Of a stretch of DNA of 64,000 nucleotides, positions 31,501 through 38,000 are shown piece after piece. The translations under genes were made by a program, and so were the position numbers. The notes below the pieces were generated by a model. That model was not told the DNA's origin. It ran no database searches and saw only the letters and a program-made list of their open reading frames with translations. This DNA is from Tritrichomonas musculus (lineage: Eukaryota > Parabasalia > Tritrichomonadida > Tritrichomonadidae). Within the stretch, counting starts at the first letter, position 1; each line of letters opens with the position of its first letter. The stretch spans positions 186,001-250,000 of the forward strand of contig JAPFFF010000062.1 in the NCBI GenBank assembly GCA_039105265.1, written 5' to 3'.

Positions 31501-32492
31501 ATGATCCGCAAGCTCAATATAAACTCGGTGCCATTTATTATGAAGGTAAATATATCACACGAGATATTGACAAATCAATTCATTATTATTCACTCGCTGC
31601 AAATCAAAATTATCTAGCCTCACAAATCTATCTAGGCATCATTTATTATGAAGGTAAATATGTTCAACGTGACATCAACAAATCAATTCATTATTTTTCA
31701 CTCGCTGCAAATCAAAATGATCCGCAAGCTCAATATAAACTCGGTGTCATTTATTATTTAAATATAAATTGCCCAGAGAATGTCAAAAAAGGCAGATACT
31801 ATATAATGCTAGCATCAAAAAATAGGCATAAGCAAGCAAATTTTGCGCATGGATTTTTACTTCATGAAGGAAAAAATATCGATAGAAACATTGAAGAAGC
31901 AATTCATTATTACAAGGAGGCATCATCATTCAACAATCAATATGCAAAAAACAATCTTGGAATCATATACAAGCACGGATACGGCAGCATTAAAGGCAAA
32001 GCAGGCAACGCTATTGTATATTTCGAGGAGGCAATTCGACAAAAAAATGACTATTTATCAATGTATAATTTAGCACACATCCACATGTATGATGAAACAA
32101 TCAAACAAGACATCGATTTATCGATTGATTTATTAATTAGATCATCAAGTATGTTTTTTCATTCAAAAATATTATTATGCATATTATTAATTAGAAAATT
32201 TGGACTGAATTTTGAAGAAATCGAACGAACAATTGAGAAACAATCAGATGAAAAGCGTAAATTATCGAAGGAAGTACTTAAAATAATAAATAAGCTTGAA
32301 TTATTTGAAAAACATATTTATAAATACTTTTATGAATCATATAGAAACAAAGATTTTGTATACGGGATTGATTGCGAAGCAATTTTAACATCTGATCTCG
32401 AAAAAGCAAATATAAAGCCACTTCCTAAATATCCAAATGCTAAAGATATCTCTTCCGAATTTTATAATGGTTTCGGAAGAGATTTGCTTTGA
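19599..32492 (+). CDS. Giant kinase with 100-unit Sel1 solenoid
   Basis: This gene encodes 4297 residues. Residues 1-205 are the unrecognised family domain (contains KIIVFDQKEK and NNFYLKKNKNR). Residues about 214-440 are a kinase with YVMKQ lysine, IYRDLKPNN (Asp about 331), DFDR in place of DFG, and a weak glycine loop. From residue 441 come exactly 100 tandem Sel1 units of 36 residues, then a truncated 101st and a few diverged Sel1 helices. A family-specific C-terminal region ends in SEFYNGFGRDLL. The paralogue at 35.1 kb has the same plan with about 18 diverged units, so the array here is a recent expansion. The product, a superhelix of several thousand residues, is predicted to be a cytosolic scaffold. 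Kinase activity is plausible since the Lys, HRD and metal-binding Asp are kept. The reading frame stays open across almost 13 kb, which argues for selection on the protein. Confidence 0.92.
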   Translation: MTSTNSNLFGNLSKLHDFINNQAKFQKEGLKNIAEKYNFFLFFEGDIPNKEELQKITKNIRESKIIVFDQKEKLNEETNKKNLIIGFEKTIIIHELSSKSSEFLQYILSINEKLSVIFLSETKVIIEQIISIRNKEIFPDIDILEEMQSLTRAFKIRNNNFWSLIIPSISCYLINNFYLKKNKNRITQFILDFEKEISQPNGNDCKFICIDEDEYVELRSIGNTTSSRCVLIFYMKRCEIYVMKQGIGFSSEIFTLFNREKENYEIIRHPCFPKFFGIIKGEKGIIIEYIKGRTLDHINELELSCEDKIFIIFELILVLKYFRDIKMIYRDLKPNNVMIDENKTVVLIDFDRLIKNNDKPIHTKDLGADYAAPEVLSSGKFSYESDIYSFGKMIGYIIETDPCVSNEFPIIDEIIKNCINEEPQKRPNIFDITNKIIYEFHPQVQYKLGVIYYEGKYITRDIDKSIHYYSLAANQNYLASQIYLGIIYYEGKYVQRDINKSIHYFSLAANQNDPQVQYKLGVIYYEGKYITRDIDKSIHYYSLAANQNYLASQIYLGIIYYEGKYVQRDINKSIHYFSLAANQNDPQVQYKLGVIYYEGKYITRDIDKSIHYYSLAANQNDPQVQYKLGVIYYEGKYITRDIDKSIHYYSLAANQNYLASQIYLGIIYYEGKYVQRDINKSIHYFSLAANQNDPQVQYKLGVIYYEGKYITRDIDKSIHYYSLAANQNDPQVQYKLGVIYYEGKYITRDIDKSIHYYSLAANQNYLASQIYLGIIYYEGKYVQRDINKSIHYFSLAANQNDPQVQYKLGVIYYEGKYITRDIDKSIHYYSLAANQNDPQVQYKLGVIYYEGKYITRDIDKSIHYFSLAANQNDPQVQYKLGVIYYEGKYITRDIDKSIHYYSLAANQNYLASQIYLGIIYYEGKYITRDIDKSIHYYSLAANQNYLASQIYLGIIYYEGKYVQRDINKSIHYFSLAANQNDPQVQYKLGVIYYEGKYITRDIDKSIHYYSLAANQNDPQVQYKLGVIYYEGKYITRDIDKSIHYYSLAANQNYLASQIYLGIIYYEGKYITRDIDKSIHYYSLAANQNYLASQIYLGIIYYEGKYVQRDINKSIHYFSLAANQNDPQVQYKLGVIYYEGKYITRDIDKSIHYYSLAANQNDPQVQYKLGVIYYEGKYITRDIDKSIHYYSLAANQNYLASQIYLGIIYYEGKYVQRDINKSIHYFSLAANQNDPQVQYKLGVIYYEGKYITRDIDKSIHYYSLAANQNDPQVQYKLGVIYYEGKYITRDIDKSIHYFSLAANQNDPQVQYKLGVIYYEGKYITRDIDKSIHYYSLAANQNDPQVQYKLGVIYYEGKYITRDIDKSIHYYSLAANQNYLASQIYLGIIYYEGKYVQRDINKSIHYFSLAANQNDPQVQYKLGVIYYEGKYITRDIDKSIHYYSLAANQNYLASQIYLGIIYYEGKYVQRDINKSIHYFSLAANQNDPQVQYKLGVIYYEGKYITRDIDKSIHYYSLAANQNDPQVQYKLGVIYYEGKYITRDIDKSIHYYSLAANQNYLASQIYLGIIYYEGKYVQRDINKSIHYFSLAANQNDPQVQYKLGVIYYEGKYITRDIDKSIHYYSLAANQNYLASQIYLGIIYYEGKYVQRDINKSIHYFSLAANQNDPQVQYKLGVIYYEGKYITRDIDKSIHYYSLAANQNYLASQIYLGIIYYEGKYVQRDINKSIHYFSLAANQNDPQVQYKLGVIYYEGKYITRDIDKSIHYYSLAANQNDPQVQYKLGVIYYEGKYITRDIDKSIHYYSLAANQNYLASQIYLGIIYYEGKYVQRDINKSIHYFSLAANQNDPQVQYKLGVIYYEGKYITRDIDKSIHYYSLAANQNDPQVQYKLGVIYYEGKYITRDIDKSIHYYSLAANQNYLASQIYLGIIYYEGKYVQRDINKSIHYFSLAANQNDPQAQYKLGVIYYEGKYITRDIDKSIHYYSLAANQNDPQVQYKLGVIYYEGKYITRDIDKSIHYFSLAANQNDPQVQYKLGVIYYEGKYITRDIDKSIHYYSLAANQNDPQVQYKLGVIYYEGKYITRDIDKSIHYFSLAANQNDPQVQYKLGVIYYEGKYITRDIDKSIHYYSLAANQNYLASQIYLGIIYYEGKYVQRDINKSIHYFSLAANQNDPQVQYKLGVIYYEGKYITRDIDKSIHYYSLAANQNDPQVQYKLGVIYYEGKYITRDIDKSIHYYSLAANQNDPQVQYKLGVIYYEGKYVQRDINKSIHYYSLAANQNYLASQIYLGIIYYEGKYVQRDINKSIHYFSLAANQNDPQVQYKLGVIYYEGKYITRDIDKSIHYYSLAANQNDPQVQYKLGVIYYEGKYITRDIDKSIHYFSLAANQNDPQVQYKLGVIYYEGKYITRDIDKSIHYYSLAANQNYLASQIYLGIIYYEGKYVQRDINKSIHYFSLAANQNDPQVQYKLGVIYYEGKYITRDIDKSIHYYSLAANQNYLASQIYLGIIYYEGKYVQRDINKSIHYFSLAANQNDPQVQYKLGVIYYEGKYITRDIDKSIHYYSLAANQNDPQVQYKLGVIYYEGKYITRDIDKSIHYYSLAANQNYLASQIYLGIIYYEGKYVQRDINKSIHYFSLAANQNDPQVQYKLGVIYYEGKYITRDIDKSIHYYSLAANQNYLASQIYLGIIYYEGKYVQRDINKSIHYFSLAANQNDPQVQYKLGVIYYEGKYITRDIDKSIHYYSLAANQNYLASQIYLGIIYYEGKYVQRDINKSIHYFSLAANQNDPQVQYKLGVIYYEGKYITRDIDKSIHYYSLAANQNDPQVQYKLGVIYYEGKYITRDIDKSIHYYSLAANQNYLASQIYLGIIYYEGKYVQRDINKSIHYFSLAANQNDPQVQYKLGVIYYEGKYITRDIDKSIHYYSLAANQNDPQVQYKLGVIYYEGKYITRDIDKSIHYYSLAANQNDPQVQYKLGVIYYEGKYITRDIDKSIHYYSLAANQNYLASQIYLGIIYYEGKYVQRDINKSIHYFSLAANQNDPQVQYKLGVIYYEGKYITRDIDKSIHYYSLAANQNYLASQIYLGIIYYEGKYVQRDINKSIHYFSLAANQNDPQVQYKLGVIYYEGKYITRDIDKSIHYYSLAANQNDPQVQYKLGVIYYEGKYITRDIDKSIHYYSLAANQNYLASQIYLGIIYYEGKYVQRDINKSIHYFSLAANQNDPQVQYKLGVIYYEGKYITRDIDKSIHYYSLAANQNDPQVQYKLGVIYYEGKYITRDIDKSIHYYSLAANQNDPQVQYKLGVIYYEGKYITRDIDKSIHYYSLAANQNYLASQIYLGIIYYEGKYVQRDINKSIHYFSLAANQNDPQVQYKLGVIYYEGKYITRDIDKSIHYYSLAANQNYLASQIYLGIIYYEGKYVQRDINKSIHYFSLAANQNDPQVQYKLGVIYYEGKYITRDIDKSIHYYSLAANQNYLASQIYLGIIYYEGKYVQRDINKSIHYYSLAANQNDPQVQYKLGVIYYEGKYITRDIDKSIHYYSLAANQNYLASQIYLGIIYYEGKYVQRDINKSIHYFSLAANQNDPQVQYKLGVIYYEGKYITRDIDKSIHYYSLAANQNYLASQIYLGIIYYEGKYVQRDINKSIHYFSLAANQNDPQVQYKLGVIYYEGKYITRDIDKSIHYYSLAANQNDPQVQYKLGVIYYEGKYITRDIDKSIHYYSLAANQNYLASQIYLGIIYYEGKYVQRDINKSIHYFSLAANQNDPQVQYKLGVIYYEGKYITRDIDKSIHYYSLAANQNDPQVQYKLGVIYYEGKYITRDIDKSIHYYSLAANQNDPQVQYKLGVIYYEGKYITRDIDKSIHYYSLAANQNYLASQIYLGIIYYEGKYVQRDINKSIHYFSLAANQNDPQVQYKLGVIYYEGKYITRDIDKSIHYYSLAANQNYLASQIYLGIIYYEGKYVQRDINKSIHYFSLAANQNDPQAQYKLGAIYYEGKYITRDIDKSIHYYSLAANQNYLASQIYLGIIYYEGKYVQRDINKSIHYFSLAANQNDPQAQYKLGVIYYLNINCPENVKKGRYYIMLASKNRHKQANFAHGFLLHEGKNIDRNIEEAIHYYKEASSFNNQYAKNNLGIIYKHGYGSIKGKAGNAIVYFEEAIRQKNDYLSMYNLAHIHMYDETIKQDIDLSIDLLIRSSSMFFHSKILLCILLIRKFGLNFEEIERTIEKQSDEKRKLSKEVLKIINKLELFEKHIYKYFYESYRNKDFVYGIDCEAILTSDLEKANIKPLPKYPNAKDISSEFYNGFGRDLL
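20919..31718 (+). repeat. 100 tandem 108-bp Sel1 units (10.8 kb)
   Basis: The first unit starts at 20919 and the truncated 101st at 31719, exactly 100 x 108 bases with no length variant. Two main unit types exist: one starting (D/H)PQVQYK and carrying YITRDIDKSIHYY, and one starting YLASQIY and carrying YVQRDINKSIHYF. I count 64 of the first and 36 of the second, by the position of each YLASQIY start. They alternate mostly in two- and three-unit groups. Hybrids join the start of one type to the end of the other, e.g. at 22323, 22755 and 26319. Silent differences are few: cttggc/ctaggc and gatatt/gatatc. Confidence 0.97.
28155..31610 (+). repeat. Three copies of an 864-bp (eight-unit) higher-order block
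   Basis: Blocks at 28155-29018, 29127-29990 and 30747-31610 share the same order of unit types. YLASQIY units sit at positions 1, 5 and 7. Each block also carries the rare silent variant gatatcgac in its second and third units (28324 and 28433; 29296 and 29404; 30916 and 31024). This is best explained by segmental duplication of several units at once. The last block differs slightly in its final unit (QAQYK, LGAIYY). Confidence 0.85.
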
Positions 32493-33129
32493 AAGCAAAA
32501 CCTAAAGTAAAACATTTTACAGCCGTTTAGGAAATAATTTTTTTTAGGAAAATAATTAGCAAAGATCATTTTGTATTCAATTCAGTAAATTTTTTTAAAG
32601 TTCAGATATTTCTATTCATAAGAAGAATAATTTCAAAAAAATCTTGTTTCAAATGAATTTATATTGATATTTCAGATTGTGAAAGAAGAATGAAGCCTTT
32701 ACATCAATTTTTTCTAGAGCTGCTTTTTAATAAAAATGTTTTTTTTTAAAAGTTCTAGAACTTTTTTTTCTATGGGATGATACGAGGTCAATATTGACCT
32801 AAACCGCTACGGGCATTCACGATTACGGGCGATTACGATTTCTCAAATATTTTTTAAAAGGCTAAAAGTTTCGTTTTTGAAAAAACTGAGTTGATAATAA
32901 TATGTCAATTCAGGTGAGAAAAAAAGAAATAAATATAATTTGGGTATTTAAATGGGATTTTTTGCTCTCGTGTGATATATTTATATTTATTATATTTATT
33001 TTGCAAAATAACCATAAACGTTAATTAAAAAACTTTATATCATAAAAGTTGAATAATTAATAATTATTTTTAATGTTTTGAATTAAAAATAATCGTTTAG
33101 ATTCAATATTTTTTTGAATATTATTTTAT
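32493..33129. other. Intergenic region, no supported gene
   Basis: This 637-base AT-rich spacer follows the giant gene. It holds a small palindrome agttctagaact near 32750 and a short G+C-richer patch near 32790-32840 with repeated 'gattacg' words. I see no coding remnant. Confidence 0.5.
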
Positions 33130-34710
33130 ATGGGTAAAAAAAAATCGATCAATAATATTATCCAGCAAAACGGATTGTTTTTTATATTAAACGAAAAAAA
33201 TAAAACATGCTCACTATCTAATACTTCTGGAAAAAATGATCATATTTTTATTCCTCGTTCAATCCACTACAAAGATCAAGAATATATTGTTACTAGTATA
33301 ACGAAAATTAATCAAGACTTCACACCAAAAGTCAAATCAATTCAATTTCCCTCAGATTCTGAAGTTCGAACGATCAAACCAATGGCACTTGCTTTTTCTT
33401 TTCTTGAAAGCCTTGAAATACCAGCAAGTATTACAGAATTTAAAGATGACTGGCTATTTGGAGCCAAATATCTGACCCAAATTAAAGTAGCGCCAAACAA
33501 TCGGCACTTCATGTACGTTGACAACAAATTTCTTGTAGGAAAAAGTGACAAAAATAGTGACAACTACGATATCCTTCTATTTGTTCGTCGGGACATAAAA
33601 AACTTCATAATTCCATCAATGATCAAACAAATCGGAAATTTTTCATTTTCTGAATCATCTATTGAAAGCATTGAAATTCCTTCGCATATTGAAAGAATTC
33701 ATTCAAGTGCATTTAGCCATTGCCAGTTTCTTCAAACTGTTCATATTCCGATTGATACGAAACTTCGAATCATTGAAGAAGGCGTTTTTGAATCTTGTCT
33801 TATCAACAAAATTTTTATTCCACCACAAATCACAAGAATCAGTGATGGTGCCTTCTTCACGAGCCTTTTTCCTATTCAAGTTGAATTTTCGCCAGACTCA
33901 CAAATTGAAGAACTCGGAAAGAATTGTTTTGGCGAATCAGCGATTCAATCATTCTGTCTTCCACCATCAGTTAAATATCTGCGCGATGGTTCATTTGCTG
34001 ACTGTGTTGATCTTGAAAGCTTTCAAATTCCTGCTGATTCAAAACTTGAAATAATCGAAAGATATACTTTCTCTTGTACACAAATTAAAAGTCTTACGAT
34101 TCCTGCAAATGTTAATGAATTGGGCGAATGTTGGTGTGAGAACACAAAGAACTTGACAAAAGTAACAATTGATCCTTCAAATAAAGTCTATACAAATTAT
34201 GATGATGATGGAAAAGTTGTCATTGGAAAATCAGACATAGAAAGTGATGTTTATGACATTCTTGTTTTCGTTAGTCGTGATATAGAAAGGTTCACAATTC
34301 CTTCATTTATTACAAATATCAATTCTAATGCATTCAATGACAGTTTGATACAAAGCATAATCATTCCTCCAAAAGTAAAGTTCATCGGTAACGGCGCTTT
34401 TTCTTGCTGTGATTTTCTTAAAAAAATCGAATTTGATCCTGATTCAGAACTTCAAGTCATAGGTAAAGAAGCATTCAATTGTTGTCCTATCGGAAGCTTT
34501 ATAATTCCTCGTAATGTAACTTCGATTGAAGAGGGAATTTTTGCAGATTGCAAATATTTTCAAATAATTGAAATTGAAGATAATTCAAAATTGAGTTTGG
34601 ATGAATTATATAATGCTTTAAACTTCGGTGTTCCTATTAATATATTCATTCAAATTCCTGTTAATCTGAGGAATAACTTGACAAATAACATTTCACAGCA
34701 AAATCCATAA
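33130..34710 (+). CDS. BspA-like LRR protein without membrane anchor
   Basis: This gene encodes 526 residues of LRR_5/BspA-type repeats (about 23 residues each, e.g. IESIEIPSHIERIHSSAF). The repeat set contains, twice, the island typical of trichomonad BspA proteins: VGKSDKNSDNYDILLFVRRD (about residue 137) and KSDIESDVYDILVFVSRD (about 375). Each island is followed by an 'I..F.IPS.I..I' repeat, so the protein is a two-fold duplication of one module. There is no signal peptide, Pro-rich linker or transmembrane helix. It is thus either cytosolic or released unconventionally. Related surface forms in Trichomonas are adhesin or receptor candidates. A role here is not inferable beyond protein binding. 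No TCATT initiator is seen close to the ATG. Confidence 0.88.
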   Translation: MGKKKSINNIIQQNGLFFILNEKNKTCSLSNTSGKNDHIFIPRSIHYKDQEYIVTSITKINQDFTPKVKSIQFPSDSEVRTIKPMALAFSFLESLEIPASITEFKDDWLFGAKYLTQIKVAPNNRHFMYVDNKFLVGKSDKNSDNYDILLFVRRDIKNFIIPSMIKQIGNFSFSESSIESIEIPSHIERIHSSAFSHCQFLQTVHIPIDTKLRIIEEGVFESCLINKIFIPPQITRISDGAFFTSLFPIQVEFSPDSQIEELGKNCFGESAIQSFCLPPSVKYLRDGSFADCVDLESFQIPADSKLEIIERYTFSCTQIKSLTIPANVNELGECWCENTKNLTKVTIDPSNKVYTNYDDDGKVVIGKSDIESDVYDILVFVSRDIERFTIPSFITNINSNAFNDSLIQSIIIPPKVKFIGNGAFSCCDFLKKIEFDPDSELQVIGKEAFNCCPIGSFIIPRNVTSIEEGIFADCKYFQIIEIEDNSKLSLDELYNALNFGVPINIFIQIPVNLRNNLTNNISQQNP

Positions 34711-34854
34711 ATAAAAGTTTTCTTAATTAATATTTCCTTTTATAACCATTGAATGTTATAGATTTTAATAACGTATTTAGTTAATCACCTTGTTTTATAT
34801 GTTTCCAGTTGAATATGATCGTTTATTTTGATAGATTTTTTTACGAAAAATCGT

Positions 34855-34967
34855 ATTTTTACGGTAAAAAAGTGACACGTGGTTTATCAATGTTTCTTTA
34901 ACTTTATCTGAATCTAGAATAAAAAATAAAAACAAGGAAATTTGTGTCACTTTTTTACCGTAAAAAT
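34855..34967. repeat. 24-bp perfect inverted repeat, 65-base loop
   Basis: Arms 34855-34878 (starting atttttacggtaaaaaag) and 34944-34967 are exact reverse complements. Just after the right arm, tggcacttttttacc (about 34970) repeats part of it in direct orientation. The element lies in the 353-base spacer between the BspA gene and the kinase-Sel1 gene. It could be a terminal hairpin of the upstream transcript or a remnant of a small inverted-repeat element. Confidence 0.85.
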
Positions 34968-35046
34968 TTTTGGCACTTTTTTACCTGAACTTTTACTACA
35001 AAAAATATAACGACCAAAATTTTTAAAATTTTTATTTGAAAAAGGT

Positions 35047-35051
35047 TCATT
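35047..35051 (+). promoter_or_regulatory. Trichomonad initiator (TCATT)
   Basis: TCATT with presumed +1 A at 35049 lies 15 bases before the ATG at 35064. It matches the trichomonad initiator and its usual distance, supporting that start for the kinase-Sel1 gene. Confidence 0.55.
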
Positions 35052-35063
35052 TTTATATTTGAT

Positions 35064-38000
35064 ATGAATTCAGATCTTAAATATTTCCAAGATATGTTTA
35101 ATGGTCACCAAATTAAGATGAAAAATGAATTTCTTGATAAAATCTCTCAAAAATTCACAATATTTTATGTAACTCAATTAGAAGATATAAAAACAATAAA
35201 CAATACCAAAAATGAAACTAATTTCATTTTCATCGATACCATGGAGTGCAACCAAGAAGAATTTTTAATTATTTTTTTTGAACAAAAAATCATTCTAATA
35301 TCAAAAACTAATATTTCATTACTTGAAAGTTTTTTCACAAATAATAGCAACTCAAAAATCATTGTAATATCAAATGAAATTGAAGAAATTATATCCAAAT
35401 ATGTACATATTGATAAACAAGAATCCAAAGAAATGACTGAAGTTTTTGACAGTATTAATTACAATGAAATATCGAGATTTTTTAATTCTTTTATAGTTAA
35501 AATCTCATCAAATAAACAAATTAATTATATTTGGCATGAACTTCAACGAAGTATTTTATCTTGTATTGTTCAAAAAAGTTATCTGAAAATGAACAAAAAT
35601 CGACTTTTAAATTTTGATTTCAAAGATAAACAAGAAAACAGAGAAATTGAACTTAATAATTCTAACAACATAAAAATCACGAATTTAGGAGCATCAATCT
35701 CATCAACTGAATTGATTTGCCACATTGAACTTGAACAATTGTTTGCAATGAAAATTTTTTATAATTCACAACGAGACAAACTTTTTGGCCGAGAAAAAAG
35801 AAATTATGAAATGATTCATAACCCATTAATTCCAAAATTTTATGGAATTGGTAAGAAAAATAAAGAAGAGCTGTTGCTTGTTGAATATATCAAAGGAAGT
35901 TCACTTGACAAAATCAATAAACTGAAGTTAAATATAGAAGAAAAAATGACAATTATTTATGAACTTTTGATAGTAATCGAATATCTTCACCTAAATAGAT
36001 TTATATATAGAGACTTGAAACCAGATAATTTCATCATTGATGAAAGTAAAACACTTGTTCTTATTGATTTTGATCGAATGCTAACTAAAGATGATGAACA
36101 AATAACAAAAAATTTTTGTTCATTGTATATTGCACCTGAAATTTATGAGTCAAGACGATATTCATATGAGGTTGATATTTATTCAATAGGATTGATAATT
36201 TACTTCATCATTATGGAGAAAGAAGCACCAAAAGATATGTCTTTGAGAAACATTTTTGATGATTTTAGTGATGATTTTCTAGAACTTGGGAAAATATGTG
36301 AAAAATGCAGTAATATCGAAGGATCAAAACGACCAACAATTGATGAAATAATCAACAATTTTTTAAAATATTATTCACAATCAATCCAAAACTTGAATAT
36401 ATTGAATAACATAAGACAAATGACAACTCAAAAAAATATTAAAAAAGAGAATGATCAAAATACTTTAGTAGTACAAAATTCTAATGAATTTGATTTAAAA
36501 GATCCAGAAATGCAATTCAGACTAGGATTAATATTTCATAAAGGGGAATATGTTGAACAAGATTTTAAAAAAGCAATTTATTATTTTACACTTGCAGCTG
36601 ATCAAAATCATCCTTTGGCACAATTTTATGTCGGATTATTTTATCATAAAGGGGAGCATATTCAACGAGACATTAACAGAGCAATTCATTATTATTCTCT
36701 TGCGGCATATCAGAATCATGTTAACGCACAGTTTAATCTTGGATCAATTTATTATGAAGGTATATATGTGCAGAAAGATATTAATAAAGCAATTTACTAT
36801 TTTACCCTTGCTTCTAATCAAAATGATATGCAAGCACAATTCAATCTTGGAATAATATATCATTATGGAAAATGTGTGAAGCAAGATATTAACAAAGCTG
36901 TTTATTATTATTCCCTTGCTGCTAATCAAAACTTTTCACTTGCACAATTTAATCTTGGTGTAATTTATTATGAAGGAATATTGATTCAACGAGATGTTGG
37001 CAAAGCCATTTTTTATTTAACTCTTGCTTCTAATCAAAACAATCCTCAGGCTCAAACAAATCTCGGATCAATTTATTATTCAGGAAAATATATCAAACAA
37101 GATATTAATAAAGCAATTCATTATTTGTCACTTGCTGCTAATCAAAATGTTTCACTTGCACAACATACTCTTGGATTCATATATGCAACAGGGAAATATG
37201 TAAAACAAGATATTAATAAAGCAATTTTTTATTATTCACATGCAGCTAATCAAAATCATGTAGTTTCTCAATTTAATCTTGGATTGATTTATCATGAAGG
37301 CAGTAATATCCAACAAGATATTAACAAAGCGATTCATTATTTTACACTTGCTGCTAATCAAAATGATCCAGGAGCTCAATTTCAATTAGGAGTCATTTAT
37401 TCAAATGATAACTATGTTCAACGAGATATTAATAAAGCAATTCATTATTATACACTTGCTGCTAATCAAAATGATCCAGGAGCTCAATTCAACCTAGGAT
37501 TTATTTATTCAAGCGGCCAATATGTTCAACGAGATATTAATAAAGCAATTCATTATTTTTCACTTGTTGCAAATCAGAATAATCCGATAGCACAATTCAA
37601 TCTCGGTTTCATTTATCATCTAGGTGAATACATTGAACGAGATATTAATAAAGCGATTCATTATTATTCCCTTGCTGCTAATCAAAATCATCAACAAGCA
37701 CTATTCAATCTGGGTGATATTTATTTTGGGGGCAAGTATATTCACCGAGACATTAATAAAGCAATTTACTATTTTACACTTGCATCTAATCAAAATATGC
37801 CAATTGCTCATTATTATCTTGGATTTATTTATTACCAAGATCAATACATCCAACGAGATATTCAGAAAGCCATTTATTATTTTTCTCTTGCTTCTATCCA
37901 AAATAATTCAAAAGCAAGATTTCATCTTGGATTTATTTATTATGAAGGCAAATATGTTCAGCAAGATATTAATAAAGCAATTCATTATTTTACACTTGCT

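Noticed and set aside
21049-31617. Many plus-strand open frames of 61-210 codons containing FIMKVNISHEILTNQ-type repeats
   Set aside because: They are the same 108-bp units read one phase off the 4297-residue gene. Their ends just mark each TATCTAGCC unit start, so they are shadows.
20919-31718. CRISPR-like array
   Set aside because: The periodicity is 108 bases with no unique spacers, and the whole stretch is an in-frame Sel1 coding array in a eukaryote.
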